Numbered from the stretch's first letter, positions 18,151-27,468 are shown. The stretch: 64,000 nucleotides of DNA from an uncultured Flavobacteriaceae bacterium (GCA_943789455.1 CALSUE010000002.1:60755-124754); one strand, 5' to 3'. The notes: generated by a model from the letters alone, not told the origin. A program made the numbers and translations.

Positions 18151-19167
18151 ATGAAAAATCGATTTCCTACGATTGTTAAAGTTACTTTAGTAAGTCTTTA
18201 TTTAATATTTTTAGCCGGTTCAATTGTTAGAATGACTGGTTCCGGAATGGGTTGCCCTGATTGGCCAAAATGTTTTGGTTACTACATCCCTCCAACTTCT
18301 GAAGAACAAATTACATGGCAACCAAATACAACATATAAAGAAGGAATTATTATCATTAAAGATGAGATTCTTTATGTGGCTGAAAAAAAAGTAAACACTT
18401 CATTACTATTTAATGTAGCAAATTGGAAGGAATACACGAAACACGAATACGCAACCTTTAATAAATTTCATACCTGGGTTGAATACATCAATAGATTGAT
18501 AACTGTATTATCTGGTTTTATTTTTCTATTTCTACTGGCTGGTTCACTAAAATTTAGAAAGGAAAATAAATGGATTCCTATAATTTCATTTATTGCCTTT
18601 TTCTTCATGTTAGTTGAGGCTTTTTTAGGAAAAATGGTTGTTGACAGTAACTTAAAACCCACAATGATTACCATTCATATGGTAATCGGGTTATTGATTA
18701 TTGGCCTTATACTTCGTCTTTTATTTATCATAAGAAAGGAAAAAGTAGCGTTCAAATATCATTCATTATTTAATAAACTCCTGATACTATCAATTATTTT
18801 TTCTTTGATTCAAATAGCAATGGGAACTCAAGTTCGTCAATTTATTGATGAGCAGGTTAAATTATTTGGTTTTGAAAACAAAGAATATAGTTTAATGAAC
18901 CCTAGCTTTAAATTTTATTTTCATCGATCTTTTACTATTGCAATTATCCTTGTGAATTTTGGATTATTTTACCTAAACCAACTTCATAAGTTAGGGTATA
19001 AACTAGTGAAATGGATTTTAGTTTTGCTTTTTTTAGAGACCATTACTGGAATTTTAATGTATTACGCAGAATTCCCATTGGGGACCCAAGCCATTCATTT
19101 ACTTTCCGGAGCGCTGTTATTTGGAGTTCAGTTTTACCTGTGGCTACAAAGCAGAAAAACACAATAA
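18151..19167 (+). CDS. ctaA: Heme A synthase (COX15/CtaA family)
   Basis: A 338-residue polytopic membrane protein that oxidises heme O to heme A for the aa3-type oxidase. About eight helices are seen. The first is followed by the signature RMTGSGMGCPDWPKCFG, with the Cys pair found in many bacterial CtaA proteins, and conserved His lie in KFHTWVEYINR, TIHMVIGL, YFHRSF and AIHLLSG. An extra polar segment of about 50 residues (about 45-95) sits in the first periplasmic loop and is typical of the Bacteroidota form. Confidence 0.93.
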   Translation: MKNRFPTIVKVTLVSLYLIFLAGSIVRMTGSGMGCPDWPKCFGYYIPPTSEEQITWQPNTTYKEGIIIIKDEILYVAEKKVNTSLLFNVANWKEYTKHEYATFNKFHTWVEYINRLITVLSGFIFLFLLAGSLKFRKENKWIPIISFIAFFFMLVEAFLGKMVVDSNLKPTMITIHMVIGLLIIGLILRLLFIIRKEKVAFKYHSLFNKLLILSIIFSLIQIAMGTQVRQFIDEQVKLFGFENKEYSLMNPSFKFYFHRSFTIAIILVNFGLFYLNQLHKLGYKLVKWILVLLFLETITGILMYYAEFPLGTQAIHLLSGALLFGVQFYLWLQSRKTQ

Positions 19168-19194
19168 GGCTTTAGAGCGTAAATCGTAGTTAAA

Positions 19195-19746
19195 TTATTC
19201 TTCCCATTTAAAAGTCTCCATCAAATGAAGAATGTCTTTTTTTATGTAGTTTACAGCTGGAAGCAATGAGTCATAATTGGGTTTAACCTTAAAATATAAG
19301 GCTCCTTTTATAAAATGATTTATGCTGTCTGTGATATGAAATTGAATATGAGAGGCTGCATTTCCAGTAATGTCATATAATGTACCATATACTCTTTCCT
19401 TATCCTTTACATAACCTTTTGAAGAAATTTGTTCTGCTCTTGAAGTATGCTTAAAAACTAATTTTTCTGACTCTACCAATAGCTCTCGTAGATTTCCATC
19501 TATTTTTCTGTAAGTGATATCTATAGATGCCTTTAATCTTGGGTATTCTAACTTAAGCCAATTGTTGGGGCTATCATTTAATTTTACACTTTCAGAAAAC
19601 TCAAATGTATAGGGTCTTTTCAAAAGTAATTCTTGATAGGTGGACTTTTTATATTCTAAATTTAAAAATGCTTTTGGCTTAGGTAAGGTTTCTTCAGAGC
19701 AAGAAATGAAGGAAATTAAAATAATACTAAAAAAGATTTTACTCAT
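19195..19746 (-). CDS. gldD: Gliding motility lipoprotein GldD
   Basis: A 183-residue protein with a lipoprotein-like signal (IILISFISC). The body matches GldD: PKAFLNLEYKKSTY, FEFSESVKL, NWLKLEYPRLKASIDITY and the C-terminal LLPAVNYIKKDILHLMETFKWEE. GldD is essential for gliding and type IX secretion in Flavobacterium; its exact biochemical role is unknown. The gene overlaps gldE by 8 nt, the conserved arrangement in this family. Confidence 0.93.
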   Translation of the reverse strand: MSKIFFSIILISFISCSEETLPKPKAFLNLEYKKSTYQELLLKRPYTFEFSESVKLNDSPNNWLKLEYPRLKASIDITYRKIDGNLRELLVESEKLVFKHTSRAEQISSKGYVKDKERVYGTLYDITGNAASHIQFHITDSINHFIKGALYFKVKPNYDSLLPAVNYIKKDILHLMETFKWEE

Positions 19747-21079
19747 AATGTCTTGTTACCTTTAATTGTTTAATCCTCTTTCTGTCTAACGCTTCAATAG
19801 TAAATGTATATCTATCAAAATTTATTTTTTCACCAATTTTTGGAAATTTCCCAGATATTTCTAAAATAAAACCTGCTATAGTCTCAGATTCACCTTTATA
19901 TTCCTCAAATTTTTCTTCATTAGTATCTTCTAAAACTTTACAAAAATCTTTAATCGTAATTTTACCATCAAAAATATAATTATTGGCATCAATTTTTGAA
20001 TACGAAAGGTCATCTGTATCAAACTCATCATTAATTTCACCTACAATCTCTTCAATGACATCCTCTAAGGTAACAATACCACTAGTTCCTCCATATTCAT
20101 CAACAACTATGGCTAAATGATTTTTTCTTTCTCTAAATTCAACTAAAAGGTCATCTAGTTTTTTGTTTTCTGGTACAAAAAATGGCTCTCTTAACAATTC
20201 TTGCCAATCAAAATCTTTATTATCAAGAAAACCTAGTAAATCTTTTGCATATAAAATACCAACAATATTATCGATAGAATTCTTATAAACTGGATTTCTA
20301 GAATAACCGTGTTTTAAAATTTTAGTTAATACCTCATCGTAAGTTTCATCATGAGAAAGCGCAAAAATATCAATTCTTGGTTTCATAATCTGAACTGTTT
20401 CAGTATTACCAAAACTGACAATTCCTTCTAAAATTTTTTTCTCCTCTTTTGTTGTTGATCCCTCAGAGGTAAGTTCTAACGCCTTCGATAAAATTTCTAC
20501 TGAAAAATTCGAGTTTTTACTTCCTAACTTTTTTTCAATAACATTGGTTAAATTTATTAAAGGAAAGCTTAAAGGAGTTAAAAAAAATGAGAGAAATTGA
20601 AGAGGTCTACACATCAAATTACAAAACTTAAGAGCTCTTCTAGAGGCATAAACCTTAGGCAACACTTCTCCAAAAAGAAGAATAAAGAAAGTAACTAATA
20701 GTACTTCTATTGAAAACTTGACAATGCTTGAAGGCAGTATAAAACCTAGTATTGTGAGTGATAAATTTTGCTCTTTTAAAAAAACTTCTCCAAGTGATGC
20801 AAAAATTAATACGATTAAAATATTTATAAAATTATTAGTAATTAAAATTGTAGCTAATAATTTACTGGGGTTTTGTAAAAGGAGTACAACTGGGTTTTGC
20901 CCTTTAGTTTCATCTGAAATTTTGATAATATCTGTTTTTGACAGAGAGAAAAAAGCGACTTCAGTTCCAGATATTAAAGCAGAACAAAGAAGCAACACAA
21001 TAAAAGAAATGATTGCAATTAATGACATGGCATCTAATTGAGCCGTGTATTGTAATAAAATTTCAGGATCTAAGTTCAA
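19739..21079 (-). CDS. gldE: Gliding motility-associated protein GldE (CNNM/CorC-type, CBS domains)
   Basis: 446 residues. An N-terminal DUF21 membrane domain with about four helices (SALISGTEVAFFSLSKTD, FGEVLPKVYASR) is followed by two CBS domains (TVQIMKPRIDIFAL; HLAIVVDEYGGTSGIVTLEDVIEEIVGEI) and a CorC_HlyC C-terminal domain. This is the haemolysin C/CorC architecture. In Flavobacterium the gene beside gldD is GldE, which partly overlaps GldD in function. It follows ssb by 20 nt. Confidence 0.92.
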   Translation of the reverse strand: MNLDPEILLQYTAQLDAMSLIAIISFIVLLLCSALISGTEVAFFSLSKTDIIKISDETKGQNPVVLLLQNPSKLLATILITNNFINILIVLIFASLGEVFLKEQNLSLTILGFILPSSIVKFSIEVLLVTFFILLFGEVLPKVYASRRALKFCNLMCRPLQFLSFFLTPLSFPLINLTNVIEKKLGSKNSNFSVEILSKALELTSEGSTTKEEKKILEGIVSFGNTETVQIMKPRIDIFALSHDETYDEVLTKILKHGYSRNPVYKNSIDNIVGILYAKDLLGFLDNKDFDWQELLREPFFVPENKKLDDLLVEFRERKNHLAIVVDEYGGTSGIVTLEDVIEEIVGEINDEFDTDDLSYSKIDANNYIFDGKITIKDFCKVLEDTNEEKFEEYKGESETIAGFILEISGKFPKIGEKINFDRYTFTIEALDRKRIKQLKVTRHYE

Positions 21080-21099
21080 ATAGTAAAATTTTATGATTT

Positions 21100-21531
21100 T
21101 TAAAATGGAAAATCGTCTTCAGTAGTTGTGCTTTTTTCTTGAGAGGGTGATATTGAGGATTTATCATCACTAGGTAAAGCTGAGCCTCCAGTTTCTTTTT
21201 TAGTTGATAAAAAAGTCATATTGGCTACATGTATTTCTGTGGTGTAACGTTTTTGCCCTTCTTGTAACCACTGACGTGTCTTGATTCTTCCTTCACAATA
21301 AACCTTATCGCCTTTGGTTAAATATTTTTCACAAATTTCTGCAAGTTTATTTCTAACTACTATAGCATGCCATTCTGTATTTATAACTTTTTGTCCAGTT
21401 TGCTTATTCGTATAACTTTCATTAGTTGCTATGGGGAAACGCCCTATTGAGTTTCCGCCCTCAAAATAAGTCATCTTTACTTCATCACCTAAATGACCTA
21501 TTAATATTACTTTATTTATTGTTCCAGACAT
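21100..21531 (-). CDS. ssb: Single-stranded DNA-binding protein
   Basis: 143 residues. An OB fold (INKVILIGHLGDEVKMTYFEGG, TEWHAIVVRNKLAEICEKYL, KGDKVYCEGRIKTRQW) is followed by a disordered linker and the acidic tip EDDFPF that recruits repair and replication proteins. It sits between mutY and gldE, as in other flavobacteria. Confidence 0.97.
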   Translation of the reverse strand: MSGTINKVILIGHLGDEVKMTYFEGGNSIGRFPIATNESYTNKQTGQKVINTEWHAIVVRNKLAEICEKYLTKGDKVYCEGRIKTRQWLQEGQKRYTTEIHVANMTFLSTKKETGGSALPSDDKSSISPSQEKSTTTEDDFPF

Positions 21532-21561
21532 TGATTATTATTAATTACTATACCAAATGTA

Positions 21562-22617
21562 CTAAAAAATTTGGTTCAGTTTTAAGTTGTATTCCTTCAT
21601 AAAATTGGCAATCAAAACCGAAGTTGGAAATAGCTCTAATGTATCCCAATTGGTTGTTGCTTTGTTGTGATCATCAGTTTTTATAATCCAAAATTTTGTA
21701 AATAAATGTTGATGAGATAGCTTGTGTATTATTGAATTTTCATTAAATAATTGAATTACTGCATTCTTAGGAACAAGTGCTTGAAAATCTGGTATAGTAT
21801 CTAAATCTTCTACATGAACTTCATTGATTGTTTCAATTAATGGAAATTGATACAAACCTTGCCAAATGCCCTTTCCTTTTCGTTCTTCAAAAATTGTTTT
21901 ATTTTCCTTAGTTATAAACACAAAAAAATTAAAATATTTCTTTTTAATTTTCAACTTCTTCTCTTTAACGGGTAACTGTTTTACCAACTTATTCTCAAAA
22001 GCAATACAATTTGAACTCATTGGACATTCATAACAATTTGGGCTTTTTGGCTTGCACTGAAGGGCACCAAAATCCATAATTGCTTGATTATATACCCCTG
22101 GCTCTTTGATATCTAATAACGATTGTGCTAAATTTTTAAACTCTTTGATGCCTTTAGTGCTATTTATAGGGGTTTCAATTTTAAAAAATCTAGCTAATAC
22201 TCTGTACACATTACCATCAACAACTGCTGCAGGTTCATGAAAACAAATTGAAGAAATAGCTGAAGCTGTGTAATCTCCTATTCCTTTTAATTTAATAAGT
22301 TCTTTGTAACTTGTTGGAAACACACCACTTAGTTCATTTGAGACATATTTAGCTGTAAAATGAAGGTTCCTCGCTCTGGAATAATAACCTAACCCTTGCC
22401 ACATTTTTAAGACTTTACTTTCTTCTGCATTTGCAAGATCTTCGACTGTTGGAAAAACAGAAGAAAAAGTTAAGTAATAACTCATTCCTTGAGATACTCT
22501 TGTTTGCTGAAGGATGATTTCGGATAGCCAAACAAGATAAGGGTCTCGAGTTTTACGCCAAGGCAAATCTCTTTTTGTTTGTAAATACCAGTAAATTAAT
22601 GTGTTAGAAAAATTCAT
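21562..22617 (-). CDS. mutY: A/G-specific adenine DNA glycosylase MutY
   Basis: 351 residues. It removes adenine mispaired with 8-oxoguanine. Visible are the N-terminal WRKTRDPYLVWLSEIILQQTRV, the helix-hairpin-helix LKGIGDYTASAI, the catalytic Asp in AVVDGNVYRVLAR, and the 4Fe-4S site CKPKSPNCYECPMSSNC (C-x6-C-x2-C-x5-C). A NUDIX-like domain that recognises oxoguanine fills the C-terminal third. Divergent from the HU gene. Confidence 0.97.
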   Translation of the reverse strand: MNFSNTLIYWYLQTKRDLPWRKTRDPYLVWLSEIILQQTRVSQGMSYYLTFSSVFPTVEDLANAEESKVLKMWQGLGYYSRARNLHFTAKYVSNELSGVFPTSYKELIKLKGIGDYTASAISSICFHEPAAVVDGNVYRVLARFFKIETPINSTKGIKEFKNLAQSLLDIKEPGVYNQAIMDFGALQCKPKSPNCYECPMSSNCIAFENKLVKQLPVKEKKLKIKKKYFNFFVFITKENKTIFEERKGKGIWQGLYQFPLIETINEVHVEDLDTIPDFQALVPKNAVIQLFNENSIIHKLSHQHLFTKFWIIKTDDHNKATTNWDTLELFPTSVLIANFMKEYNLKLNQIF

Positions 22618-22700
22618 TAAAAATGATTAGACATACAATATTACGTCTTAAAATTGATATATTTTTATCTGTTTATTTTTATGGAATAGATTAATTATCA

Positions 22701-22708
22701 TATATTTG
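22701..22708 (+). promoter_or_regulatory. -7 box of the HU gene
   Basis: TATATTTG matches TAnnTTTG and would start a leader of about 30 nt before the ATG at 22746. The -33 element is weak. Confidence 0.5.
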
Positions 22709-22745
22709 CCAGCAAATTTTTAGGGAAAAATATAAATTATAGAAC

Positions 22746-23036
22746 ATGACGAAAGCAGATATTGTGTCGAAAATTTCGGACAAATCAGGAATTGAAAAAG
22801 CAGATGTGTTAGCTACTGTAGAAGCATTTATGACAGAAGTGAAAAGCGCCTTAGAACAAGGAGACAACGTTTACTTAAGAGGTTTTGGAAGCTTTATTAT
22901 TAAAACTAGAGCAGAGAAAACTGGAAGAAATATTTCTAAGAACACTACTATCAAAATTCCAGCTCATAATATTCCAGCTTTTAAACCAGCTAAAACTTTT
23001 ACTGAAGGAGTAAAAAGTAAAGTGGTAGTAAAGTAA
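22746..23036 (+). CDS. HU/IHF-family DNA-binding protein
   Basis: A 96-residue nucleoid protein. It begins MTKADIVSKISDKSGIEKADV, followed by the saddle strand VYLRGFGSFIIKTRAEKTGRNISKN and the DNA-arm Pro in IKIPAHNIPAFKPAKTF. It binds and bends DNA as a dimer. It precedes the 29-residue basic protein and RNase E/G on the same strand. Confidence 0.96.
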   Translation: MTKADIVSKISDKSGIEKADVLATVEAFMTEVKSALEQGDNVYLRGFGSFIIKTRAEKTGRNISKNTTIKIPAHNIPAFKPAKTFTEGVKSKVVVK

Positions 23037-23078
23037 TTATACAAATCTAAATCGAAAGATTTACAAAATTAGACAATT

Positions 23079-23168
23079 ATGCCAAGTGGAAAAAAAAGAA
23101 AGAGATCAAAGATCTCAACACACAAACGCAAGAAGAGAGCTAGAGCAAACAGACACAAGAAAAAGTAA
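23079..23168 (+). CDS. Very short, highly basic protein (29 aa), likely ribosome- or RNA-associated
   Basis: An ATG opens a 29-codon frame starting MPSGKKRKRSKISTHK and ending ANRHKKK, with well over half the residues Lys, Arg or His. It lies 42 nt after HU and 165 nt before RNase E/G, and its stop codon is inside the stem of a strong terminator, so the HU gene and this frame form one short transcript. From memory, proteins of this kind occur at this position in many Flavobacteriia. The composition resembles tiny ribosomal proteins such as bTHX or bL36. A link to the extra ribosomal protein bL38 described for Flavobacterium johnsoniae is only a guess. Confidence 0.75.
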   Translation: MPSGKKRKRSKISTHKRKKRARANRHKKK

Positions 23169-23190
23169 GGTCTAACCTTACTTTTTCCTT
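23160..23190 (+). terminator. Terminator after HU and the 29-aa gene
   Basis: An 11-bp stem (23160-23170 with 23176-23186), a 5-nt loop, and a terminal T-run. The stop codon of the small gene is inside the left arm. Confidence 0.85.
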
Positions 23191-23222
23191 ATTGCTTTAA
23201 AACAAAACGTTCATTGAAATAG

Positions 23223-23276
23223 AGGTATTTATTCTGCATAAAGCAGAAGCCTCGTATGGTATTAAAAAAAATACCT
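23223..23276 (+). other. Nested inverted repeats in the RNase E/G leader
   Basis: AGGTATT (23223-23229) can pair with AATACCT (23270-23276). Inside, TTCTGC (23232-23237) pairs with GCAGAA (23243-23248) around a 5-nt loop. This may be a folded 5' leader of the RNase E/G gene at 23334. The arms are short and no T-run follows, so it is not a terminator. Regulatory function is speculative. Confidence 0.35.
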
Positions 23277-23333
23277 GTATAAAATTAATCCATTATTTGT
23301 CAGTATTGACATTTAGTATAAAACCATTTCAGT

Positions 23334-24863
23334 ATGAAAACAGAATTAATAATTCGTTCAAATTCATCTGATATTGATTTTGCCTTATTAAAAGATGGAA
23401 AACTTATAGAATTAAATAAAGAAACAACTGATAATAAATTTTCTGTTGGCGACATTTTTTTAGCCAAAATTGGAAAAGTATTAACAGGGCTTAATGCATC
23501 CTTTGTTAATGTAGGATATCCTAAAGACGGATTTTTACACTATCATGATTTAGGAGCAAAAGTTCAATCTTTAAATAATTTTATTAAGAAAGTAAGCACA
23601 GGTAAGTATAAAGAATTCACTTTAAAGAACTTTCGCTTTGAGAAAGACATTCACAAAGACGGAAGTATTAACGACGTAATAAAATCAGGTCAAAATTTAT
23701 TAGTACAAATTGTAAAAGAACCAATATCTACAAAAGGTCCTAGATTAAGCTCAGAGCTTTCTATTGCTGGTAGATTTTTGGTATTAGTTCCTTTTTCTGA
23801 TAGAATCTCTGTTTCACAAAAAATAGAAGATTCAAAAGAAAAAGATCGGTTAAAAAGATTAGTAAAAAGCATTAAGCCAAAAGGTTTTGGTGTTATTTTA
23901 AGAACTGTTGCTGAAGGAAAAAAGGTAGCAGAACTTGATAAAGATTTACAAAACTCTTTAGATCGTTGGAAAACCATGTGTAAGCGAATTGCTAACACTA
24001 ATACACCAACAAAAGTATTAAGCGAATTAAATAGAGCTTCTTCAATCTTAAGAGATTTAATGAATGACTCTTTTACAAATATTGTAACCAATGATGAAAC
24101 TCTTAAGCTAGAAATTAAAGAGTATCTTCAAGAAATCTATCCTGAAAAGGAAAAGATTGTAAAACTTCATAAGTCATCTACACCAATTTTTGAAAAATAT
24201 GGAATAGAACGCCAAATAAAAACATCTTTTGGTAAAACTGTTTCTATGAGTAGAGGAGCTTATTTAGTTATTGAACACACTGAAGCATTACATGTAATTG
24301 ATGTAAACAGTGGAAACCGTTCTAATAAAGCTGGTTCTCAAGAAGAAACTGCATTAGAAGTAAATTTAATTGCTGCCACTGAAATTGCAAGACAATTGCA
24401 GTTAAGAGATATGGGAGGAATTATTGTAATAGACTTTATAGATATGCATCGTGCAGAAAATAGAAATAAGCTATTTCAGCATCTAAAAGAGCACATGTCT
24501 TTAGATAGAACAAAGCACAAAATTTTACCGCCAAGTAAATTTGGATTAATTCAAATTACTAGGCAAAGAGTTCGACCTGAACTCAGTATTAAAACAACAG
24601 AACCTAACCCTAATAAAAATGGAGAAGTCGAAGCTCCTATTGTTTTATTAGACAAAATTGAAGCAGATTTGGAACGTGTTATTTCAAATCCTAAAAATAA
24701 AAATGTGGTGTTGAACGTTCATCCTTTTATTGCTTCTTATTTGACTAAAGGAATATCATCGATTCGTTTTCGTTGGTATCTAAAACATAAAAAGTGGATT
24801 ACAATTATACCTAGAGATGCTTACAACTATTTGCAGTACAAATTTAAAATTGTACGTAAATAA
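23334..24863 (+). CDS. rng: Ribonuclease E/G family endoribonuclease
   Basis: 509 residues, the size of RNase G and without the long scaffold tail of E. coli RNase E. Features are the N-terminal S1 domain (VGDIFLAKIGKVLTGLNASFVNVGYPKDGFLHYHDL), the 5'-sensor region GPRLSSELSIAGRFLVLVP, and the DNase I-like catalytic site with two metal-binding Asp in HVIDVNSGNRSNKA and IIVIDFIDM. No CPxC zinc-link is obvious. It cuts AU-rich single-stranded RNA in rRNA maturation and mRNA decay. It is separated from the upstream HU unit by a terminator and 165 nt, so it has its own leader. Confidence 0.95.
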   Translation: MKTELIIRSNSSDIDFALLKDGKLIELNKETTDNKFSVGDIFLAKIGKVLTGLNASFVNVGYPKDGFLHYHDLGAKVQSLNNFIKKVSTGKYKEFTLKNFRFEKDIHKDGSINDVIKSGQNLLVQIVKEPISTKGPRLSSELSIAGRFLVLVPFSDRISVSQKIEDSKEKDRLKRLVKSIKPKGFGVILRTVAEGKKVAELDKDLQNSLDRWKTMCKRIANTNTPTKVLSELNRASSILRDLMNDSFTNIVTNDETLKLEIKEYLQEIYPEKEKIVKLHKSSTPIFEKYGIERQIKTSFGKTVSMSRGAYLVIEHTEALHVIDVNSGNRSNKAGSQEETALEVNLIAATEIARQLQLRDMGGIIVIDFIDMHRAENRNKLFQHLKEHMSLDRTKHKILPPSKFGLIQITRQRVRPELSIKTTEPNPNKNGEVEAPIVLLDKIEADLERVISNPKNKNVVLNVHPFIASYLTKGISSIRFRWYLKHKKWITIIPRDAYNYLQYKFKIVRK

Positions 24864-24880
24864 GGCACATATATATCAAC

Positions 24881-24915
24881 AAAAACCCACATTGTTATTC
24901 AATGTGGGTTTTTTA
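24881..24915 (+). terminator. Terminator between RNase E/G and uvrC
   Basis: A perfect 14-bp stem (24881-24894 with 24900-24913) and 5-nt loop ending in a run of T. The A-rich left arm means it could work for the convergent uvrC as well. Confidence 0.9.
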
Positions 24916-24935
24916 TTTATCACAACATTAACAAA

Positions 24936-26726
24936 CTACTTGTTGTTAAAATAAGTATAGATTTTTTTAGCTCTTGCCTCACCAACAATTGCTTCTAATT
25001 CTTTAAAGGTTGCTATTTTAACTCGTTTTGCTGACTTAAATTTTCGCAACAAAGAGGTAATTGTTTGCTTTCCAATATTTGGAATTTGTTCTAATTCTGA
25101 TTGAATAGCACTTTTACTTCTTTTATTCCTATGCAAAGTTATTCCAAATCTATGCGCTTCATTTCTTAAAAACTGAATAATTTTTAATGTTTCAGATCTT
25201 TTATCTAAATACATCGGAATTGAATCCCCTGGATAATATATTTCTTCTAATCTTTTTGCAATTCCAATAATAGCTATTTTACCTCTTAACCCAAGTAAAT
25301 CAAGGCTTTTTAAAGCCGAAGACAGTTGTCCTTTACCCCCATCGATAACAATCAACTGAGGTAACGATTGCCCTTCAGATAAAAGTCTCTTATAGCGCCT
25401 AAACACAACCTCTTCCATAGAGGCAAAATCGTCTGGACCATCTACTGTTTTAATATTATAGTGACGGTATTCTTTTTTAGTTGGTTTTCCATCTTTAAAA
25501 ACAACACAAGCGGCTACAGGATGTGTTCCTTGTATATTTGAATTATCAAAACATTCAATATGTCTCGGTTCCTCAGACAATCTTAAATCTTTTTGCATTT
25601 GAGTCATAATTCTTTTTACATGACGATCTGGGTCTGCAATTTTTATTTGTTTGAATTGTTCTTGCCTATAATATTTAGCATTGCGTTCTGAAAGTTCTAT
25701 AATTCTTTTTTTGTCACCTACCTTTGGTACAGTAATCTTGATTGTAGTTCCTAAATCAATTTTAAAAGGAACATACACTTCTTTTGACGTAGAGTTGAAA
25801 CGTTGTCTAATTTCTACAGCTGCCAATTCTAAGATTCTTTTGTCTGTTTCGTCTAATTTTTTTTTGACTTCTGTAGTATGAGATTGAATAATTGAACCAT
25901 TTGCAATCTTAAAAAAATTAACATAGCCATAGCTTTCATCTGAGATGATTGAAAATACGTCAACATTATTTATGCTAGGATTTACAATAGTAGACTTAGA
26001 TTGATAGTTTGATAATAAATTTAATTTTTCCTTTACTTTTTGTGCCTCTTCAAATTCCATTTTAACTGCCAATAATTGCATTATTTCCTGAAACTTGTCT
26101 ACACTTTCTTTGAAATTCCCTTTTATTATATTTCTTATTGCTTTTATAGTTTCCTTATAACTTTCCTCCTCTTGAAAGTCTTGACAAGGGCCATTACAAT
26201 TTCCTAAATGATATTCTAGACAGACCTTATATTTTTTAGCTATAATTTTGTCTCTAGACAAATCATAATTACAAGTTCTTAACGGATATAGTTCTCTTAT
26301 TAAGTCTAATAAAACCTTTACTGTTCTAACATTTGTATAAGGTCCAAAATACTCCGAACCATCCTTGATAACTCTCCGAGTCATAAAAACTCGAGGAAAA
26401 CGTTCCTTTTTTATACAAATCCAAGGATACGTTTTGTCATCTTTTAACATGATATTATACCTTGGTTGGTATTTTTTAATAAGATTATTTTCTAATAATA
26501 ATGCGTCTGTTTCAGTTTCTACAACAATATGTTTTATGCTAACAATTTTATTTACGAGGATTCTAGTTTTAGCATTTTCGTGATTTTTTGTAAAATATGA
26601 TGCAACTCTTTTTTTTAAATTTTTTGCTTTCCCTACATACAAAATGATGTCTTCTTTATCATAGTATTGGTAAACACCAGGAGAATCTGGGAGAGTTTTT
26701 AGCTGAATTTCAAGTGAAGTTGGCAT
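24936..26726 (-). CDS. uvrC: Excinuclease ABC subunit C
   Basis: 596 residues, normal length. It makes the two incisions of nucleotide excision repair. The N-terminal GIY-YIG nuclease has PGVYQYYDKEDIILYVGKAKNL. Four Cys lie in CNYDLSRDKIIAKKYKVC and CNGPC (an iron-sulfur or zinc-type region known in UvrC). Then come a UVR motif (KMEFEEAQKVKEKL), the RNase H-like endonuclease (ECFDNSNIQGTHPVAA, VIDGGKGQLSSA) and C-terminal helix-hairpin-helix motifs (IPNIGKQTITSLLRKFKS). It is convergent with RNase E/G. Confidence 0.98.
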   Translation of the reverse strand: MPTSLEIQLKTLPDSPGVYQYYDKEDIILYVGKAKNLKKRVASYFTKNHENAKTRILVNKIVSIKHIVVETETDALLLENNLIKKYQPRYNIMLKDDKTYPWICIKKERFPRVFMTRRVIKDGSEYFGPYTNVRTVKVLLDLIRELYPLRTCNYDLSRDKIIAKKYKVCLEYHLGNCNGPCQDFQEEESYKETIKAIRNIIKGNFKESVDKFQEIMQLLAVKMEFEEAQKVKEKLNLLSNYQSKSTIVNPSINNVDVFSIISDESYGYVNFFKIANGSIIQSHTTEVKKKLDETDKRILELAAVEIRQRFNSTSKEVYVPFKIDLGTTIKITVPKVGDKKRIIELSERNAKYYRQEQFKQIKIADPDRHVKRIMTQMQKDLRLSEEPRHIECFDNSNIQGTHPVAACVVFKDGKPTKKEYRHYNIKTVDGPDDFASMEEVVFRRYKRLLSEGQSLPQLIVIDGGKGQLSSALKSLDLLGLRGKIAIIGIAKRLEEIYYPGDSIPMYLDKRSETLKIIQFLRNEAHRFGITLHRNKRSKSAIQSELEQIPNIGKQTITSLLRKFKSAKRVKIATFKELEAIVGEARAKKIYTYFNNK

Positions 26727-26856
26727 AGTACGAAAATACTATTTTATTTTTTCTTACTAAGTTGTCAAGTAGATTAAACTCAGTATAGACAACTTCAAAG
26801 TTCATTTAAAACAAGTGGTATTGATTGGACCTTGTTGTGTATGTAAGTAAATACTA

Positions 26857-27468
26857 TTATTCTGTTTTTTCCTTCGGAAATGCAGTTTTACTAAAGAGAA
26901 AAAGTAGAACTACGCCAGTGGTAATATAGGCGTCTGCAGGATTAAAAATATAATTAAAAAATCTAAAAAAATCTCCACCGATAAAAGGAATCCAATCTGG
27001 TAAAATACCTTCCCAAATAGGAAAATAAAACATATCTACAACCTTACCATAAAAAAACTCTCCATAAGGTTCAGCAGAAAATAATGTTGCGATGTTATTG
27101 CCAGAGGGAGTGTTAAAAATAACACCATAAAATACAGAATCTATAATATTACCAACAGCTCCAGAAAAGATTAATGAAATTGCTAAAATTACTGCAGTGT
27201 GAGACCCTTTTTTGACATGTTCAACCAACCAATAAATAATAGCAGAAACAGCAACCATTCGAAATAAAGTAAGAAATAATTTTCCTGCTTTTCCTCCAAA
27301 CTCAAAACCCATAGCCATCCCGTTATTTTCAACAAAATGAATTCTAAACCAATTAAACACTTTAACCTCTTCTCCTAAAAAAAAGTTTGTTTTGATATAA
27401 ATCTTAACTATTTGATCTATAAATATTGCTAAGATTACAGTGAGTAAAGCAATGTTTTTTTTAGACAT
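26857..27468 (-). CDS. lspA: Lipoprotein signal peptidase
   Basis: LspA, 203 residues, a membrane aspartyl peptidase that cleaves lipoprotein signal peptides after lipid attachment. Conserved segments are HFVENNGMAMG, GAVGNIIDSVFYG, GKVVDMFYFP (first catalytic Asp) and FNPADAYITTGV (second catalytic Asp). It is about 40 residues longer than the E. coli enzyme, owing to an insertion before VVDM and another between the two catalytic blocks (PDWIPFIGGDFFRFFNYI), as usual in Bacteroidota. It lies downstream of the DksA-like gene with a terminator between. Confidence 0.95.
   Translation of the reverse strand: MSKKNIALLTVILAIFIDQIVKIYIKTNFFLGEEVKVFNWFRIHFVENNGMAMGFEFGGKAGKLFLTLFRMVAVSAIIYWLVEHVKKGSHTAVILAISLIFSGAVGNIIDSVFYGVIFNTPSGNNIATLFSAEPYGEFFYGKVVDMFYFPIWEGILPDWIPFIGGDFFRFFNYIFNPADAYITTGVVLLFLFSKTAFPKEKTE

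Noticed and set aside
26760..26794. Inverted repeat AGTTGTC / GACAACT upstream of uvrC
   Set aside because: A 7-bp stem with a 21-nt loop and no T-run is easily found by chance in such AT-rich spacer DNA.
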